DNA from: Devosia sp. 67-54
Lineage (GTDB): Bacteria > Pseudomonadota > Alphaproteobacteria > Rhizobiales > Devosiaceae
Direction: 5' to 3'
DNA length: 64,000 nucleotides
NCBI RefSeq assembly: GCF_001899075.1
Contig: NZ_MKVA01000005.1
Span: forward strand, 1,139,014-1,203,013
The position numbers and the translations under genes were made by a program. Positions 17,629-26,427 of this stretch are shown in pieces. A model generated the notes under the pieces. It was not told the DNA's origin, made no database searches, and saw only the letters and a list, made by a program, of their open reading frames with translations. Numbering within the stretch: the first letter of the stretch is position 1; every line of letters starts with the position of its first letter.

Positions 17629-18360
17629 TCAGGCGGTCCAGCCGCCGTCGATCACATGCACCTGGCCGGTGGTGTAGGTGGCGGTCGCCAGATAGAGGGC
17701 GAGGTCGGCGACCTCCTCCGGCTTGGCGATGCGGCCGATCGGCTGGCGGGCGATGAAGGCCTTGCGCGCCGCCTCGAAATCGCCGGTGGCCGCCCAGCGC
17801 TCGTGCAGCGACGGGCTGTCGACCGTGCCGGGGGCGATGGCGTTCACGCGGATACCCCTGGTGGTGTAGTCGGCGGCCAGCGATTTGGTGAGGCCGATCA
17901 CCGCGGCCTTGCTGATCGAATAGGCGGCGCGGTTGGGCACCGCCTTCCACGACGAGGCGACCGTCGACATGTTGATGATGCAGCCGTCGGCGCGCTCCAG
18001 CATCTGCGGCAGCACCGCCCTGATGGTGCGCACCTGCGCCTTGACGTTGAGGTCGAGGGCGAAATCGAGGTCCTTGTCGGACATTTCGAGGATGGTGCCG
18101 TTGTGCACGACGCCGGCGCAGTTGAACAGGATGTCGATGCGGCCGATCGCGGCCACGGCGGCGTTCACCGCGGCGGTGTCGAGCACGTCGAGCACGCGGG
18201 TGGTGACGTTGGGCAGGGCCGCGAGGTCGGCCAGCTTTTCGGCGTTGATGTCGGTTGCGATCACCGTCGCGCCCTCGCGCGCGAACGCTTCCACCGTCGC
18301 CCGCCCGATCCCCTGCGCTGCCGCGGTGATCAGGCTGACCTTGCCATCCAGTCTACCCAT
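17629..18360 (-). CDS. SDR oxidoreductase, BDH2/DHRS6-like
   Basis: 243 aa. The translation closely parallels the BDH2/DHRS6 type of SDR: GRLDGKVSLITAAAQGIGRA at the N-terminus, VIATDIN, TRVLDV, FNCAGVVHNGT, YSISKAAVIGLTKSLAADY and the ending HVIDGGW. That group includes cytosolic 3-hydroxybutyrate dehydrogenases and, in bacteria, several sugar-acid dehydrogenases; the sugar-catabolism setting favours the latter. Of two in-frame ATGs (18366 and 18360) the second has AAGGA at the right distance. The Gfo/Idh gene follows 79 bases downstream on the same strand. Confidence 0.83.
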   Translation of the reverse strand: MGRLDGKVSLITAAAQGIGRATVEAFAREGATVIATDINAEKLADLAALPNVTTRVLDVLDTAAVNAAVAAIGRIDILFNCAGVVHNGTILEMSDKDLDFALDLNVKAQVRTIRAVLPQMLERADGCIINMSTVASSWKAVPNRAAYSISKAAVIGLTKSLAADYTTRGIRVNAIAPGTVDSPSLHERWAATGDFEAARKAFIARQPIGRIAKPEEVADLALYLATATYTTGQVHVIDGGWTA

Positions 18361-18459
18361 GAACATGTTCCTTCGCCCGTCGTCGAGTGCGTAGCTAGCG
18401 GCTCGCACCGGCGTCCGCAAGCCATCCGAACGTCCAACGGCAGGCGCGAAGCAGCGCGG

Positions 18460-20190
18460 TCAGCGGCGGGGCGACGCCATGGCGACCCGGCCGCGGCCGG
18501 CGGCCTTGGCCTCGTAGCAGGCCGCATCGGCGGCGGCGAGCGGGTCGCCGCCGGTTTCGCCGGTGATCGGCGCGATGCCGACGGAGGCGCCGATGCGATA
18601 GGCGGCGCCGTTCCAGGCGAAATCGATGCCGCCGACGGCCGCAACCAGCTTGCCGGCGACGCGCCGCGCATTGGCCAGCGTGCAATCGTCGAGCAGCAGC
18701 ACGAATTCGTCGCCGCCCAGCCGGGCGGCAAAGTCGTTGGCGCGGCAGCAGCGCCGGATCGCCTGCGCCACCTTCTGCAGCAGCGCATCGCCCGCGGCGT
18801 GGCCGGCGGTGTCGTTGACCGGCTTGAAGCGGTCGAGGTCGATGAAGCAGAGCGCGGCGGGCTGCCCGTCCGGGCCCGCCTGCCGCATGGCCTCGGCCAG
18901 CCGGCGGGCGAAGGCGGCGCGGTTGGGCAGGCCGGTGAGCGCGTCGTGGTTGGCGGAATGGGCCAGCCGCCGCTGCTGCTCCTGGGTGTCGGTGATGTCC
19001 TTGAACACCAGCACGGCGCCGACGACATGGCCGTTGCCGGTGCGCACCGGCGCCGCGGTGCCGGAGACGCCGCGGCCGGTGCCGTCGCGGGCGGCGAGGA
19101 TCACGTCGTCCTCGATCTCGCCGGCGACCCCCGAGGCGAGGCACGCCTTCACCTGGTCGATGGCCGGCTCGCCGGTGGCCTCGGATTTGGCGACGAACAC
19201 CTGCTGCAGCGGGCGGCCGAGGGCTTCGCCGGCGGTCCAGCCGGTCATCGCCTCGGCGACCGGGTTCATGAAGGTCACGCGTTCGTCGGCATCGGTGGAG
19301 ATGACGCCCTCGCCGATCGATTCGAGGGTGACGCGCAGCCGCTCCTTCTCCTCGGCCAGCTCGGTTTCGGCGGCCTTGAGGCGGGTGATGTCGGTGTCGG
19401 TGCCGATGGTGCGCAGCGCATTGCCCTCGGCGTCCCATTCCACCGGGCGGCCGCGGCTCAGGATCCACATCCAGTGGCCGTCGCGATGGCGCTCGCGGTA
19501 TTCGAGCGTGTCGTAGCCGTCCTCGCCATGGTCCTGCTTCTTGACCGTGGCGAGCACGCGCGGCACGTCGTCCGGGTGCAGGCGGGCGAGCCATTTGTCC
19601 TGCGCCGGATCGACATCTTCGTCGTCCGGGATGCCGCGCATGCGCCGCCACATGCGCGAATAGAACATGTCGTCGCGGCGCACGTCGTGGTCCCACACGC
19701 CCTGCCCGGCCGATTCCAGAGCATGGTTCCAGCGGCTTTCGCTCGCCGCCAGGGCCGCCTCGGCGCGCTTCTGCCGGTCGATGTTGATGATCTGGACGAT
19801 GACGTAAAGCGGCCGGCCGGTACTGTCGGAGCGCAGCAGCGAGGCGGTGATCAGCACCCAGAGCGGCTGGCCGTCCTTGTGGTTCATGCGGCATTCGAGC
19901 CGGAGCTCGGCGCGTTCGCCGCGCACCACCTGCTCGAAATGCAGCATCACGGTGGCGCGGTCGTCGGCGAAGATCGCTTCCTCGGACGGGCGGCCGAGCC
20001 GCTCGTCGGGCGCCAGGCCCAGCATCGTCTCGTAGGCGCGGTTGACGTAGATGGTGCGCCGGTCGATGCCGACCAGCGCCATGCCCACGGCGGCGCTCTC
20101 CATGACCTTGCGCAGCAGCGCGCCGCTCTGATCGAAGCGAAACACTTGCGCGTCGGCGTGCTCACCGGTCTTTTCCGCAGGGTCGGCCAT
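18460..20190 (-). CDS. PAS-PAS-PAS-GGDEF diguanylate cyclase
   Basis: 576 aa. Three successive PAS/PAC units (about residues 22-150, 150-275 and 280-400; the middle one ends RTIGTDTDITRLKAAE) are followed by a GGDEF domain with an intact RLGGDEFVLL motif near residue 495. RAND stands exactly five residues before GGDEF, matching the RxxD inhibitory site, so product feedback is expected. No EAL domain follows. It makes c-di-GMP from two GTP; no transmembrane segment is seen, so it probably senses a cytoplasmic cue. Start at ATG 20190 lacks a ribosome site; TTG 20211 is the alternative. Confidence 0.9.
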   Translation of the reverse strand: MADPAEKTGEHADAQVFRFDQSGALLRKVMESAAVGMALVGIDRRTIYVNRAYETMLGLAPDERLGRPSEEAIFADDRATVMLHFEQVVRGERAELRLECRMNHKDGQPLWVLITASLLRSDSTGRPLYVIVQIINIDRQKRAEAALAASESRWNHALESAGQGVWDHDVRRDDMFYSRMWRRMRGIPDDEDVDPAQDKWLARLHPDDVPRVLATVKKQDHGEDGYDTLEYRERHRDGHWMWILSRGRPVEWDAEGNALRTIGTDTDITRLKAAETELAEEKERLRVTLESIGEGVISTDADERVTFMNPVAEAMTGWTAGEALGRPLQQVFVAKSEATGEPAIDQVKACLASGVAGEIEDDVILAARDGTGRGVSGTAAPVRTGNGHVVGAVLVFKDITDTQEQQRRLAHSANHDALTGLPNRAAFARRLAEAMRQAGPDGQPAALCFIDLDRFKPVNDTAGHAAGDALLQKVAQAIRRCCRANDFAARLGGDEFVLLLDDCTLANARRVAGKLVAAVGGIDFAWNGAAYRIGASVGIAPITGETGGDPLAAADAACYEAKAAGRGRVAMASPRR

Positions 20191-20385
20191 GCCGGCGAGA
20201 CTGGCAGCCAACCCTTAAGGAGCGGCTTATTTGTCGCCGCCGGCGCCGCAACCGCTGCGGATGATGAAGATTTCACCAAGGCGGACGGCGGCATTTGCCG
20301 CATGCCGCCGGGCCGAAACAACTTCCGTCGCGCAAAACTAGATAAAATCTACGCGGTCTTTGGTCTTCATCAATATTTGCGGCGC

Positions 20386-20568
20386 ATGGTATTGGGCATG
20401 AAAGCCCCGGGGCTAGCGCTGGTCTTGCTTGGAGTGGTTGCTTTTGCACTGCCTCCCTACCGGCAGTTCCTGCCGCATATTCCCCTCAGCGACATGGAGC
20501 TGCACCTGACCGCCGCCGGGATGTTCATCGCCGGAGCCGTGATGCTGCTGCTGGTCAGGAATGCATGA
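20386..20568 (+). CDS. 60-aa two-helix membrane protein
   Basis: The frame MVLGMKAPG... encodes two hydrophobic segments (LALVLLGVVAFALPPY and LTAAGMFIAGAVMLLLV) with a short polar loop. The ORF track buried it in a 982-aa shadow. ATG 20386 or 20398 could be the start; neither has a strong ribosome site. Its stop overlaps the start of the next gene as ATGA, which supports real translation of both. An AT-rich stretch with TAGATAAAAT lies about 40 bases upstream and may be its promoter. Function unknown. Confidence 0.6.
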   Translation: MVLGMKAPGLALVLLGVVAFALPPYRQFLPHIPLSDMELHLTAAGMFIAGAVMLLLVRNA

Positions 20569-20843
20569 TGGCCCGCGAGGTCGAGCGCTTCATCCGCATC
20601 GAACGCAAACAGGGCGCGGGATGGCACACCATTCCCCTGGGCGACCGCGTCAAGGTCTGGGAAAAGGCGCAGGCGGAGGCCGATGACGGCTCGCTGCGCA
20701 TCCTGTTCCATATCGCCTTTCTCGAGGGCGTCGGCCGCGGCCAGCGCGTCACCTATCTGGGCCAGGCCTTCACGCTGCTCGAAGTCTCGGACTCCAAGCG
20801 CCTCGTCGGCCTCGAACTGCGCTGCGCCGCGATCCCCGGCTGA
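20565..20843 (+). CDS. 92-aa protein, possibly head-tail-adaptor-like fold
   Basis: Starts ATGATG, overlapping the stop of the 60-aa membrane protein by four bases, so it is translationally coupled. The sequence has an N-terminal charged part (REVERFIRIERK), then short beta-strand-like stretches (QRVTYLGQAFTLLEVSD, VGLELRCAAIPG). That pattern recalls phage head-closure/head-tail adaptor proteins, but the resemblance is weak and no other phage gene is near. It ends 33 bases from the 3' end of the tRNA-Ser gene, which is on the opposite strand. I cannot give a function. Confidence 0.55.
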   Translation: MMAREVERFIRIERKQGAGWHTIPLGDRVKVWEKAQAEADDGSLRILFHIAFLEGVGRGQRVTYLGQAFTLLEVSDSKRLVGLELRCAAIPG

Positions 20844-20876
20844 AGCGGGACCGGCAAATATCGGCCACGGGTGGGC

Positions 20877-20967
20877 TGGCGGAGAGGAAGGGATTCGAAC
20901 CCTCGAGACCCTTTAGAGGTCTGCGCCCTTAGCAGGGGCGTGCCTTCGACCACTCGGCCACCTCTCC
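20877..20967 (-). tRNA. tRNA-Ser (anticodon GCU)
   Basis: On the minus strand a complete class II tRNA is visible: acceptor stem GGAGAGG/CCTCTCC, D-arm with GCCGAGTGGTCGAAGGC, anticodon stem CGCCC/GGGCG closing the loop CTGCTAA (GCT, reading AGC/AGU), a long variable arm, and TTCGAATCC in the T-arm. The discriminator base is G and the 3' CCA is encoded in the genome. Confidence 0.95.
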
Positions 20968-21053
20968 TACCGACGCGCCTTAAATCCGGTTTGCCCGGGC
21001 AAAGCAAGGCTAGAGATTGCCCAAATCCGCAGGCGAGGCCGGCGCTAGCGCCC

Positions 21054-22118
21054 TCAGCGCCGGCGCAGATTGCCGTCCTGCGAGTAGAGCAGCGCGGTGA
21101 GGCCGGCGAGGACCGAGACGACGGCGGGGCCGGCCATGGCCCAGAGCGGCGGCAGCACGTCGGCATTGCCGGCCCGCACCGCCATCTCGTTGATGGTGAA
21201 CAGCGCAAACCCCATAACGATGCCGAGCAGCACGGTGTTGCCGTACTGCACGTTGCGCCGATAGCCCGAGGCGGTGGCGAAGCCGATCAGCACCGAGCCC
21301 ACCACCATCACCGGCAGGGTGAAGATGCGGTAGAGGCTGGTCAGCGAGATGGCCCGGAACTCGCTGACAGAGAGCGAGGTGGTGGCGGCGGCGACCAGCT
21401 CGGCCAGCGTCAGGTCGCGCACGCCGCTGGCCTGCAAATCGAGATCGCCGGGCGTCGTTTTGGTGGCAATCGCGAAATCGTCGAGGCGCTCGGGCGCCTG
21501 GTCGAAGCGGTAGCGGGTGGCGGTGGGGAAAACCCATTTTCCGGCGTGCAGATTGCCCTCCGCCGCCTCGATGCGGTCGCGGCCTTCGGTGCCGGACAGG
21601 AACACGGTGACGCCGTAGATCGCGGGCGGATTGCCGGTCAGCCGCTCGGCCCTGAGGATGTAGCGCCCGTCGGCGCCGGTCTGTTCCATCCAGGTCGGGC
21701 CGGATTGCTGGTCGACCGGCTGGCCGGGCAGCAGGCGGTTGCCGACGATCAGCACGGTGGCGCCGCCGACCGAGAGCAGCAGCGACAGCACGAACACGGC
21801 AAGGACCGGCGCGCGCAGCACGGTCCAGATCGAGCGGCCGGTCGCCTGGATGATGGTCAGCTCGCGCCGCGCCTGCAGGTCGAGCACGCCGGCGATGGTG
21901 CCGATGAGCACGGTGACCGGCAGCACGCCGATGGACGAGCGCATGGCGCTGAGCAGGATGCCGGCGATCACCAGCGGTGGCCCGCCGATGCCCGCCAGCG
22001 TGCCGATCTTGCTGGTGTTGAGCGATTCGATCAGCGCAAACAGCGCCAGGAAGACGGTCACCGTCAGCAGCACGCGCGCCAGCACGCGCCGCAGCACCAG
22101 CCGGTCGATGCTCGTCAC
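21054..22118 (-). CDS. lptG: LptF/LptG-family permease, LptG-like
   Basis: 354 aa with the LptF/G plan: three membrane helices at the N-terminus (to about residue 120), a large periplasmic domain (about 130-265) and three C-terminal helices. The cytoplasmic coupling segment VLDLQARRELTIIQATGRSIW is typical of LptG. With LptF, LptB and LptC it extracts LPS from the inner membrane. In many Hyphomicrobiales lptG directly follows lptF; here it is about 18 kb away, on the other strand and next to a glycosyltransferase gene whose stop lies 10 bases before its start. It could instead be an extra paralogue if a true lptG exists elsewhere. Confidence 0.82.
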   Translation of the reverse strand: MTSIDRLVLRRVLARVLLTVTVFLALFALIESLNTSKIGTLAGIGGPPLVIAGILLSAMRSSIGVLPVTVLIGTIAGVLDLQARRELTIIQATGRSIWTVLRAPVLAVFVLSLLLSVGGATVLIVGNRLLPGQPVDQQSGPTWMEQTGADGRYILRAERLTGNPPAIYGVTVFLSGTEGRDRIEAAEGNLHAGKWVFPTATRYRFDQAPERLDDFAIATKTTPGDLDLQASGVRDLTLAELVAAATTSLSVSEFRAISLTSLYRIFTLPVMVVGSVLIGFATASGYRRNVQYGNTVLLGIVMGFALFTINEMAVRAGNADVLPPLWAMAGPAVVSVLAGLTALLYSQDGNLRRR

Positions 22119-22128
22119 GCCTGCTTCC

Positions 22129-23592
22129 TCATGGAGCGCGATACCCCTGCCCGAGATAGATGTCGAAGCTCCACACCTGCCGGCCCGCCACCGTCACCGG
22201 CACCTCGGCGAGCTTGCTGACGGCGGCAAAGCGCGGCGCCGCCAGCGAAACCGGATTGCTCGAATCGGCGACGATGATGGCGTCCTGCCCCTGATGGGCG
22301 GCCGGCGACCACCAGAAATCGTATTGCGAGCGCAGCGGGTTGATGGCGGTGACTCCGGCGTCGTGCAGGGCAAACCCCAATTGTGCGGCGTAAGTATAGC
22401 GGGTGGCGGCCAGGAAGGCACCCGGATGGCCGGTTTCGGCCTCGCGCACCGCCGCCGCCACCCTGTCCCAGCCGAAATTGGAGGGGATCGTGGGGTCGCG
22501 GAAGCCCGGCAGGTTCAGCGGCAGGCCGGCATAGCTCGAAATGGCCATCGCCGTCACATAGAGGCCGATCAGCACCTGCGGCCAGAGCAGCCAGCGGCCG
22601 AGCAGCCAGGGGCCGGCCAGCGCCAGCGCCACATAGGCGACGATGTTCCAGTGCAGCAACACGTCGGTGTAGAGCGCCGCCAGCAGCACGACGCCCGTCG
22701 AGCCCACGAACATGGCCGCCGTCACCGGCCGCAGGCGTTGCCCCGCCGGGTCGCGCAGCCATGGATAGCGCAGCGCCGCGAGCAGCAGGACCGGGCCGCA
22801 GGCGGCGAGCGCCTGCAGCAGGAAGCCGAGGCCCTGCCCCAGAGCCGGATGGCCCCAATGGTTCGCCGGCCGCTCGACGAAATGATAGCTGAGCGTGGCA
22901 AAGCCCTCGGTCAGGTTCCACCAGACCACCGGCGCCTGCAGCGCGATGGCGAGCAGCGCCGCGAGCCAGGGGTGCGGCGTGCGCAGGGCGCTCCACAGCG
23001 GCCGGTGGGCGGCGAACAGCGCCACGCTGCCGACCCCCAGCAGTGCGCCATTGTATTTCGACAGCGTGCCGAGCCCGATGGCGAGGCCGGCGAGATAGAG
23101 CCAGCCGGCGCCGCGGCGGGCGCTCTCCCAGGCCTCGTCGAAGCGCCACAGGGCGTAGAGCGCCAGCACCGCGAAGAACACCAGCAGATGGTCGTGGAAG
23201 GCCTCGAAGGTGAACAGCGCCACCACCGGCACGGTCAGCAGGATCGCCGCCATCGGCAGGAAGGCGGCGAGCGGCCGCTCCGGCGCCAGCCGCCCGGCCC
23301 AGGCCCAGAGCACGGCGAGCGTTCCGGCGAGGCTGACCCAGGTGAGCAGCCTGAGACTTACGGTCGACCAGCCGAACAGCGCCGCCACGCCGGCCTGCAG
23401 CCAGGCATCGAGCGGCGGGTGGTCGAAATACGACCAGCCCGGCCGCTGGCCCCACATCCAGTAATAGGCCTCGTCGCCCATCGGCGGCGCGCTGACATCG
23501 TAATAGAGACGCAAGCCGGCGACGCACAGAATCACCGCCGCCAGCAGAACCGTTTCGAGCGTCCAGCGGGGCGAAGGGGCGGCGGCCGGCAT
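22129..23592 (-). CDS. Family 39-type glycosyltransferase (PMT_2/ArnT-like membrane protein)
   Basis: 487-aa polytopic membrane protein with about ten to twelve hydrophobic helices. The first periplasmic loop has the acidic motif PMGDEAYYWMW and SYFDHPPLDAWL, typical of polyprenyl-phosphate-sugar-dependent transferases such as ArnT. It would move a sugar from a lipid carrier to an acceptor on the periplasmic side. ATG 23592 is chosen for AGGA six bases upstream; the GTG at 23610 is the alternative. Its partner on the same strand is the LptG-like permease, which makes LPS or lipid A a possible acceptor, by context only. Confidence 0.82.
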   Translation of the reverse strand: MPAAAPSPRWTLETVLLAAVILCVAGLRLYYDVSAPPMGDEAYYWMWGQRPGWSYFDHPPLDAWLQAGVAALFGWSTVSLRLLTWVSLAGTLAVLWAWAGRLAPERPLAAFLPMAAILLTVPVVALFTFEAFHDHLLVFFAVLALYALWRFDEAWESARRGAGWLYLAGLAIGLGTLSKYNGALLGVGSVALFAAHRPLWSALRTPHPWLAALLAIALQAPVVWWNLTEGFATLSYHFVERPANHWGHPALGQGLGFLLQALAACGPVLLLAALRYPWLRDPAGQRLRPVTAAMFVGSTGVVLLAALYTDVLLHWNIVAYVALALAGPWLLGRWLLWPQVLIGLYVTAMAISSYAGLPLNLPGFRDPTIPSNFGWDRVAAAVREAETGHPGAFLAATRYTYAAQLGFALHDAGVTAINPLRSQYDFWWSPAAHQGQDAIIVADSSNPVSLAAPRFAAVSKLAEVPVTVAGRQVWSFDIYLGQGYRAP

Positions 23593-23741
23593 GGGAAATC
23601 CTGATTGCACGCGCCCGCTTAGCCCAGTCGCGGGCGCAAGGCCAGCGGGCGCGCCGCTCCGGCGGCCCGCCTCACTTCGTGCAAAATCGTGGCGGAAACA
23701 GCGCGCCGGGTGTGCAATACATCCGAAGCGGGGATAACGCC

Positions 23742-24419
23742 GTGAAGATTCTGGTTGCCGAAGACGATCCGCAATCGTCGGAATTCCTGCGCCGCGGGCT
23801 GGTGCAGGAAGGCCATAGCGTCGACTGCGTGGCCGACGGCCGCGACGCGCTGAGCTACTGTTTGTACAACACCTGCGACATGCTGATCCTCGATCGCATG
23901 ATGCCGGGGATGGACGGGCTGACCGTGCTCAAGACGCTGCGCGCGGCGGGGCGGAAGCTGCCGGTGCTGTTCCTCACCTCGATGGGCGACGTCGAGGACC
24001 GGGTCGAGGGCCTGCTCGCCGGCGGCGACGACTATCTGGTGAAGCCGTTCCATTTCTCCGAGCTCATCGCCCGCGTCACCTCCCTCGCCCGCCGCCCCGC
24101 CGGCAGCGAGGCCGTCACCCGACTGGTGGTGCACGACCTCGAGCTCGACCTGTTGAGCCACACCGCCAAGCGCGCCGGCACCAGCATCGACCTGCAGGCC
24201 AAGGAGTTCACGCTGCTCGAGGTGCTGATGCGCAATGCCGGCCGCATCATCACCAAGACCATGCTGCTCGAGCAGGTGTGGGACTTCAACTTCGACCCCA
24301 AGACCACCGTGGTCGAAACCCATATGAGCCGGCTGCGCGCCAAGGTTGACAAGCCGTTCGACGTGCCGCTGATCCATACGACGCGCAATTCCGGCTATTC
24401 CATCCATGCGCCGCGCTAG
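23742..24419 (+). CDS. OmpR/PhoB-family response regulator
   Basis: 225 aa. Receiver domain with acidic pocket AEDDPQ, phospho-acceptor Asp in LILDRMMPGMDG near residue 51, Thr in LFLTSMG and Lys in VKPFHF near 102. A linker leads to a winged-helix Trans_reg_C domain with DLQAKEFTLLEVLMRN and TVVETHMSRLRAKVD. GTG 23742 is preceded by GGGGA and places the receiver strand at the N-terminus; the ORF-track start would add 21 unlike residues. It overlaps the histidine kinase gene by 14 bases, so they form a two-component pair. Possible targets include the DUF1344 gene downstream. Confidence 0.9.
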   Translation: MKILVAEDDPQSSEFLRRGLVQEGHSVDCVADGRDALSYCLYNTCDMLILDRMMPGMDGLTVLKTLRAAGRKLPVLFLTSMGDVEDRVEGLLAGGDDYLVKPFHFSELIARVTSLARRPAGSEAVTRLVVHDLELDLLSHTAKRAGTSIDLQAKEFTLLEVLMRNAGRIITKTMLLEQVWDFNFDPKTTVVETHMSRLRAKVDKPFDVPLIHTTRNSGYSIHAPR

Positions 24420-25968
24420 GGCGCTGCGGCAAAAGCTGGCCGCGGCCCTCCGCTTCGGCGCCGCTGCGGAAGGTGGACCCGCGAGGCGACCCGCCCACGG
24501 CGCGGGCCGCCGCTTTCCCCGACCGGTGGACCGCGCCAGCGTCTTTTCCGGCGTCGCGTTCCGCTCGGCGCTGCTGTTCCTGCTGGTCTTTGCGGTGGTG
24601 CTGGGGATCGGCGGCTACGCCATCTTCAGGACCACGCAGGCGTCGATGACGGACCAATTGCGCTCCTCGATCACGCAGGATTTCGACCTGTTGCGCGACG
24701 CCAACGTCACCGGCGGCGAGACCGAGCTGATCAAATTCATCCGCGCCGCCGTCGCCACCCGCTCCGACAAGCAGTCGGCGTTCGGGCTGTTCAAGCTCAG
24801 CGGCCGGCGCATCGCCGGCAACATCGTGGCGGCGCCGAAATTCCACGGCTGGGGCACGCTGCCGGCGGAAGGCGCGCAGGCGGCGGTGGATGCGCCATTC
24901 CTCGGCTATGTCGAGATGCTCGACGACAACGTGGTGGTGGCGGCGCGCTCCGAGCGGTTCCTGCTCACCGAGGGCGGCGTCATCCTCAATGCGCTGATCC
25001 TGGTGGGCGTCGTCATCTGCGCCAGCGCGCTGGTGATCGGCTATGTGCTCAGCCACAGCGTTTCGGCCAAGCTCGAAGTGATCGACCGCACGCTCGACCA
25101 GGTGTCGCGCGGCAATTCCGAGATCCGCCTGCCGGTGGGGCGCAGCAACGACCAGATCGACCACGTGTCGCGGCAGATCAACGCGCATCTCGACCGGCTG
25201 AGCGAGTTCATGGCGGGCATGCGCAACACCATCGTCGCCATCGCCCACGACCTCAAATCGCCGCTCAACCGCGCCTATCTGCTGCTGCAGGAGGCGGCGA
25301 CCGAGAGCGAGCCGGCGGCGGCATCGGCCAGGCTGGAGCGGGCACAGGCCGAGATGGAGACGCTGGGCGGCGTGCTCGACACCGTGCTGCGCATCTCGCG
25401 CATCGAGACCTCCGACGACAGCTCGAGCTTCACCGAGTTTTCGGCGGCCGAGCTGGTGCGCGACCTGGCGCAGACGTTCGAGCCGGTGCTGGACGGCAAT
25501 GGCCAGACGCTGCGCTGGAACGAGGTTCCTCCGAGCGGCGCGCCGGTGTTCGGCGACCGCCGGATGGTGCAGCAGATGCTGGTCAACCTGATCGAGAATG
25601 CCGGGCGCTACGCCGGTCCCGAGGCGACGATCTCGCTTGCGGTGCGGACGGTCGACGGACAGGCGGTGATCGTGGTCGCCGACGACGGGCCGGGCATCCC
25701 GGCCGACAAGCGCGACGAGGTGTTCGAGCCCTTCCGCCGCCTCGATGCCGATCGCGGCTCGCCCGGCGCCGGCCTGGGGCTGGCGCTGGTCAAGGCGGTG
25801 GCGGCGCGCCACCACGCCACGATCGTGCTGGGCGACAACGGCCCGGGACTGATTGCCACCATCACCTTCCCGCCGAGCGCCGACTCGCCGCGGCCGGCGG
25901 AGCGTACGCTGCCGGCGCCTGTCGCGCCATCGCCACACGTCGTGCCGGCGGCAGCGCCGCAACCTTAA
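24406..25968 (+). CDS. Sensor histidine kinase, partner of the OmpR-type regulator
   Basis: 520 aa. A cytoplasmic Arg-rich N-terminus of about 45 residues precedes membrane helix 1 (ALLFLLVFAVVLGIGGYAIF), a periplasmic domain of about 110 residues, helix 2 (ALILVGVVICASALVIGYV), HAMP, and the dimerisation domain with phospho-accepting His in AIAHDLKSPLNRAY near residue 284. The ATPase domain shows LINLIENAGRYA, DDGPGIP and GAGLGLALVK. The C-terminus is a Pro/Ala-rich tail. The long N-terminus before helix 1 is unusual; an internal start nearer VDRASVFSG is possible. Signal unknown. Confidence 0.9.
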   Translation: MRRARALRQKLAAALRFGAAAEGGPARRPAHGAGRRFPRPVDRASVFSGVAFRSALLFLLVFAVVLGIGGYAIFRTTQASMTDQLRSSITQDFDLLRDANVTGGETELIKFIRAAVATRSDKQSAFGLFKLSGRRIAGNIVAAPKFHGWGTLPAEGAQAAVDAPFLGYVEMLDDNVVVAARSERFLLTEGGVILNALILVGVVICASALVIGYVLSHSVSAKLEVIDRTLDQVSRGNSEIRLPVGRSNDQIDHVSRQINAHLDRLSEFMAGMRNTIVAIAHDLKSPLNRAYLLLQEAATESEPAAASARLERAQAEMETLGGVLDTVLRISRIETSDDSSSFTEFSAAELVRDLAQTFEPVLDGNGQTLRWNEVPPSGAPVFGDRRMVQQMLVNLIENAGRYAGPEATISLAVRTVDGQAVIVVADDGPGIPADKRDEVFEPFRRLDADRGSPGAGLGLALVKAVAARHHATIVLGDNGPGLIATITFPPSADSPRPAERTLPAPVAPSPHVVPAAAPQP

Positions 25969-26095
25969 TTCGAAGTATAGTTGGCGACAGAGGGAGGCAA
26001 GGCCGCTCCCTTAGTGCTCTCCCCCGTTGATGCCGGCGCACCTGCCCGGCCCCGCGCCGATGTTTCGGCCGGACGAATCCCCAGAGGAGATTGCC

Positions 26096-26392
26096 ATGCG
26101 CAAACTTGCCCTTCCGATCCTGATCGTCGCCGCTCTCGGCGCCACTTCGGCGATGGCGGCCACCGCCACCACCACGCCGGCCAAGCCCGCCGTCGTCGCC
26201 CCGACCGTCACCAACGGCATGATCAAGGCGCTGAGCGCCAAGGCGTGCACCGTCACGCTCGACAACAAGACCACCTACTACTTCGCCGCCAAGTGCGACT
26301 TCTCCAAGCTCAAGGTGGGCGAAAAGGTGGCGATCACCTGGACCGCCAAGGGCAAGAAGGACATGGCGTCCAAGATCGAAGCGGTGTCCTGA
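26096..26392 (+). CDS. DUF1344-like small periplasmic protein
   Basis: 98-aa precursor with signal peptide MRKLALPILIVAALGATSAMA, then a Thr/Pro/Ala spacer and a single small beta-barrel-like domain (GMIKALSAKACTVTLDNKTT, FSKLKVGEKVAITW) as in DUF1344 proteins of rhizobia. AGAGGAG precedes ATG 26096; the ORF-track start adds 23 residues of leader. It has its own strong terminator. It follows the two-component genes in the same direction after about 130 bases, so it may be controlled by them. Molecular function not known. Confidence 0.75.
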   Translation: MRKLALPILIVAALGATSAMAATATTTPAKPAVVAPTVTNGMIKALSAKACTVTLDNKTTYYFAAKCDFSKLKVGEKVAITWTAKGKKDMASKIEAVS

Positions 26393-26427
26393 ACTCCCGC
26401 CTCCTCCGACTTCCCGACGGGAAACTG

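Noticed and set aside
17620-20568. 982-aa plus-strand ORF
   Set aside because: It is antisense to the BDH2-like SDR and the GGDEF gene, with composition of a shadow frame. Only its last 60 codons are kept as a separate small gene.
20565-20967. Prophage end or integration site at tRNA-Ser
   Set aside because: No integrase, no second copy of the tRNA 3' end seen, and only one weakly phage-like small protein.
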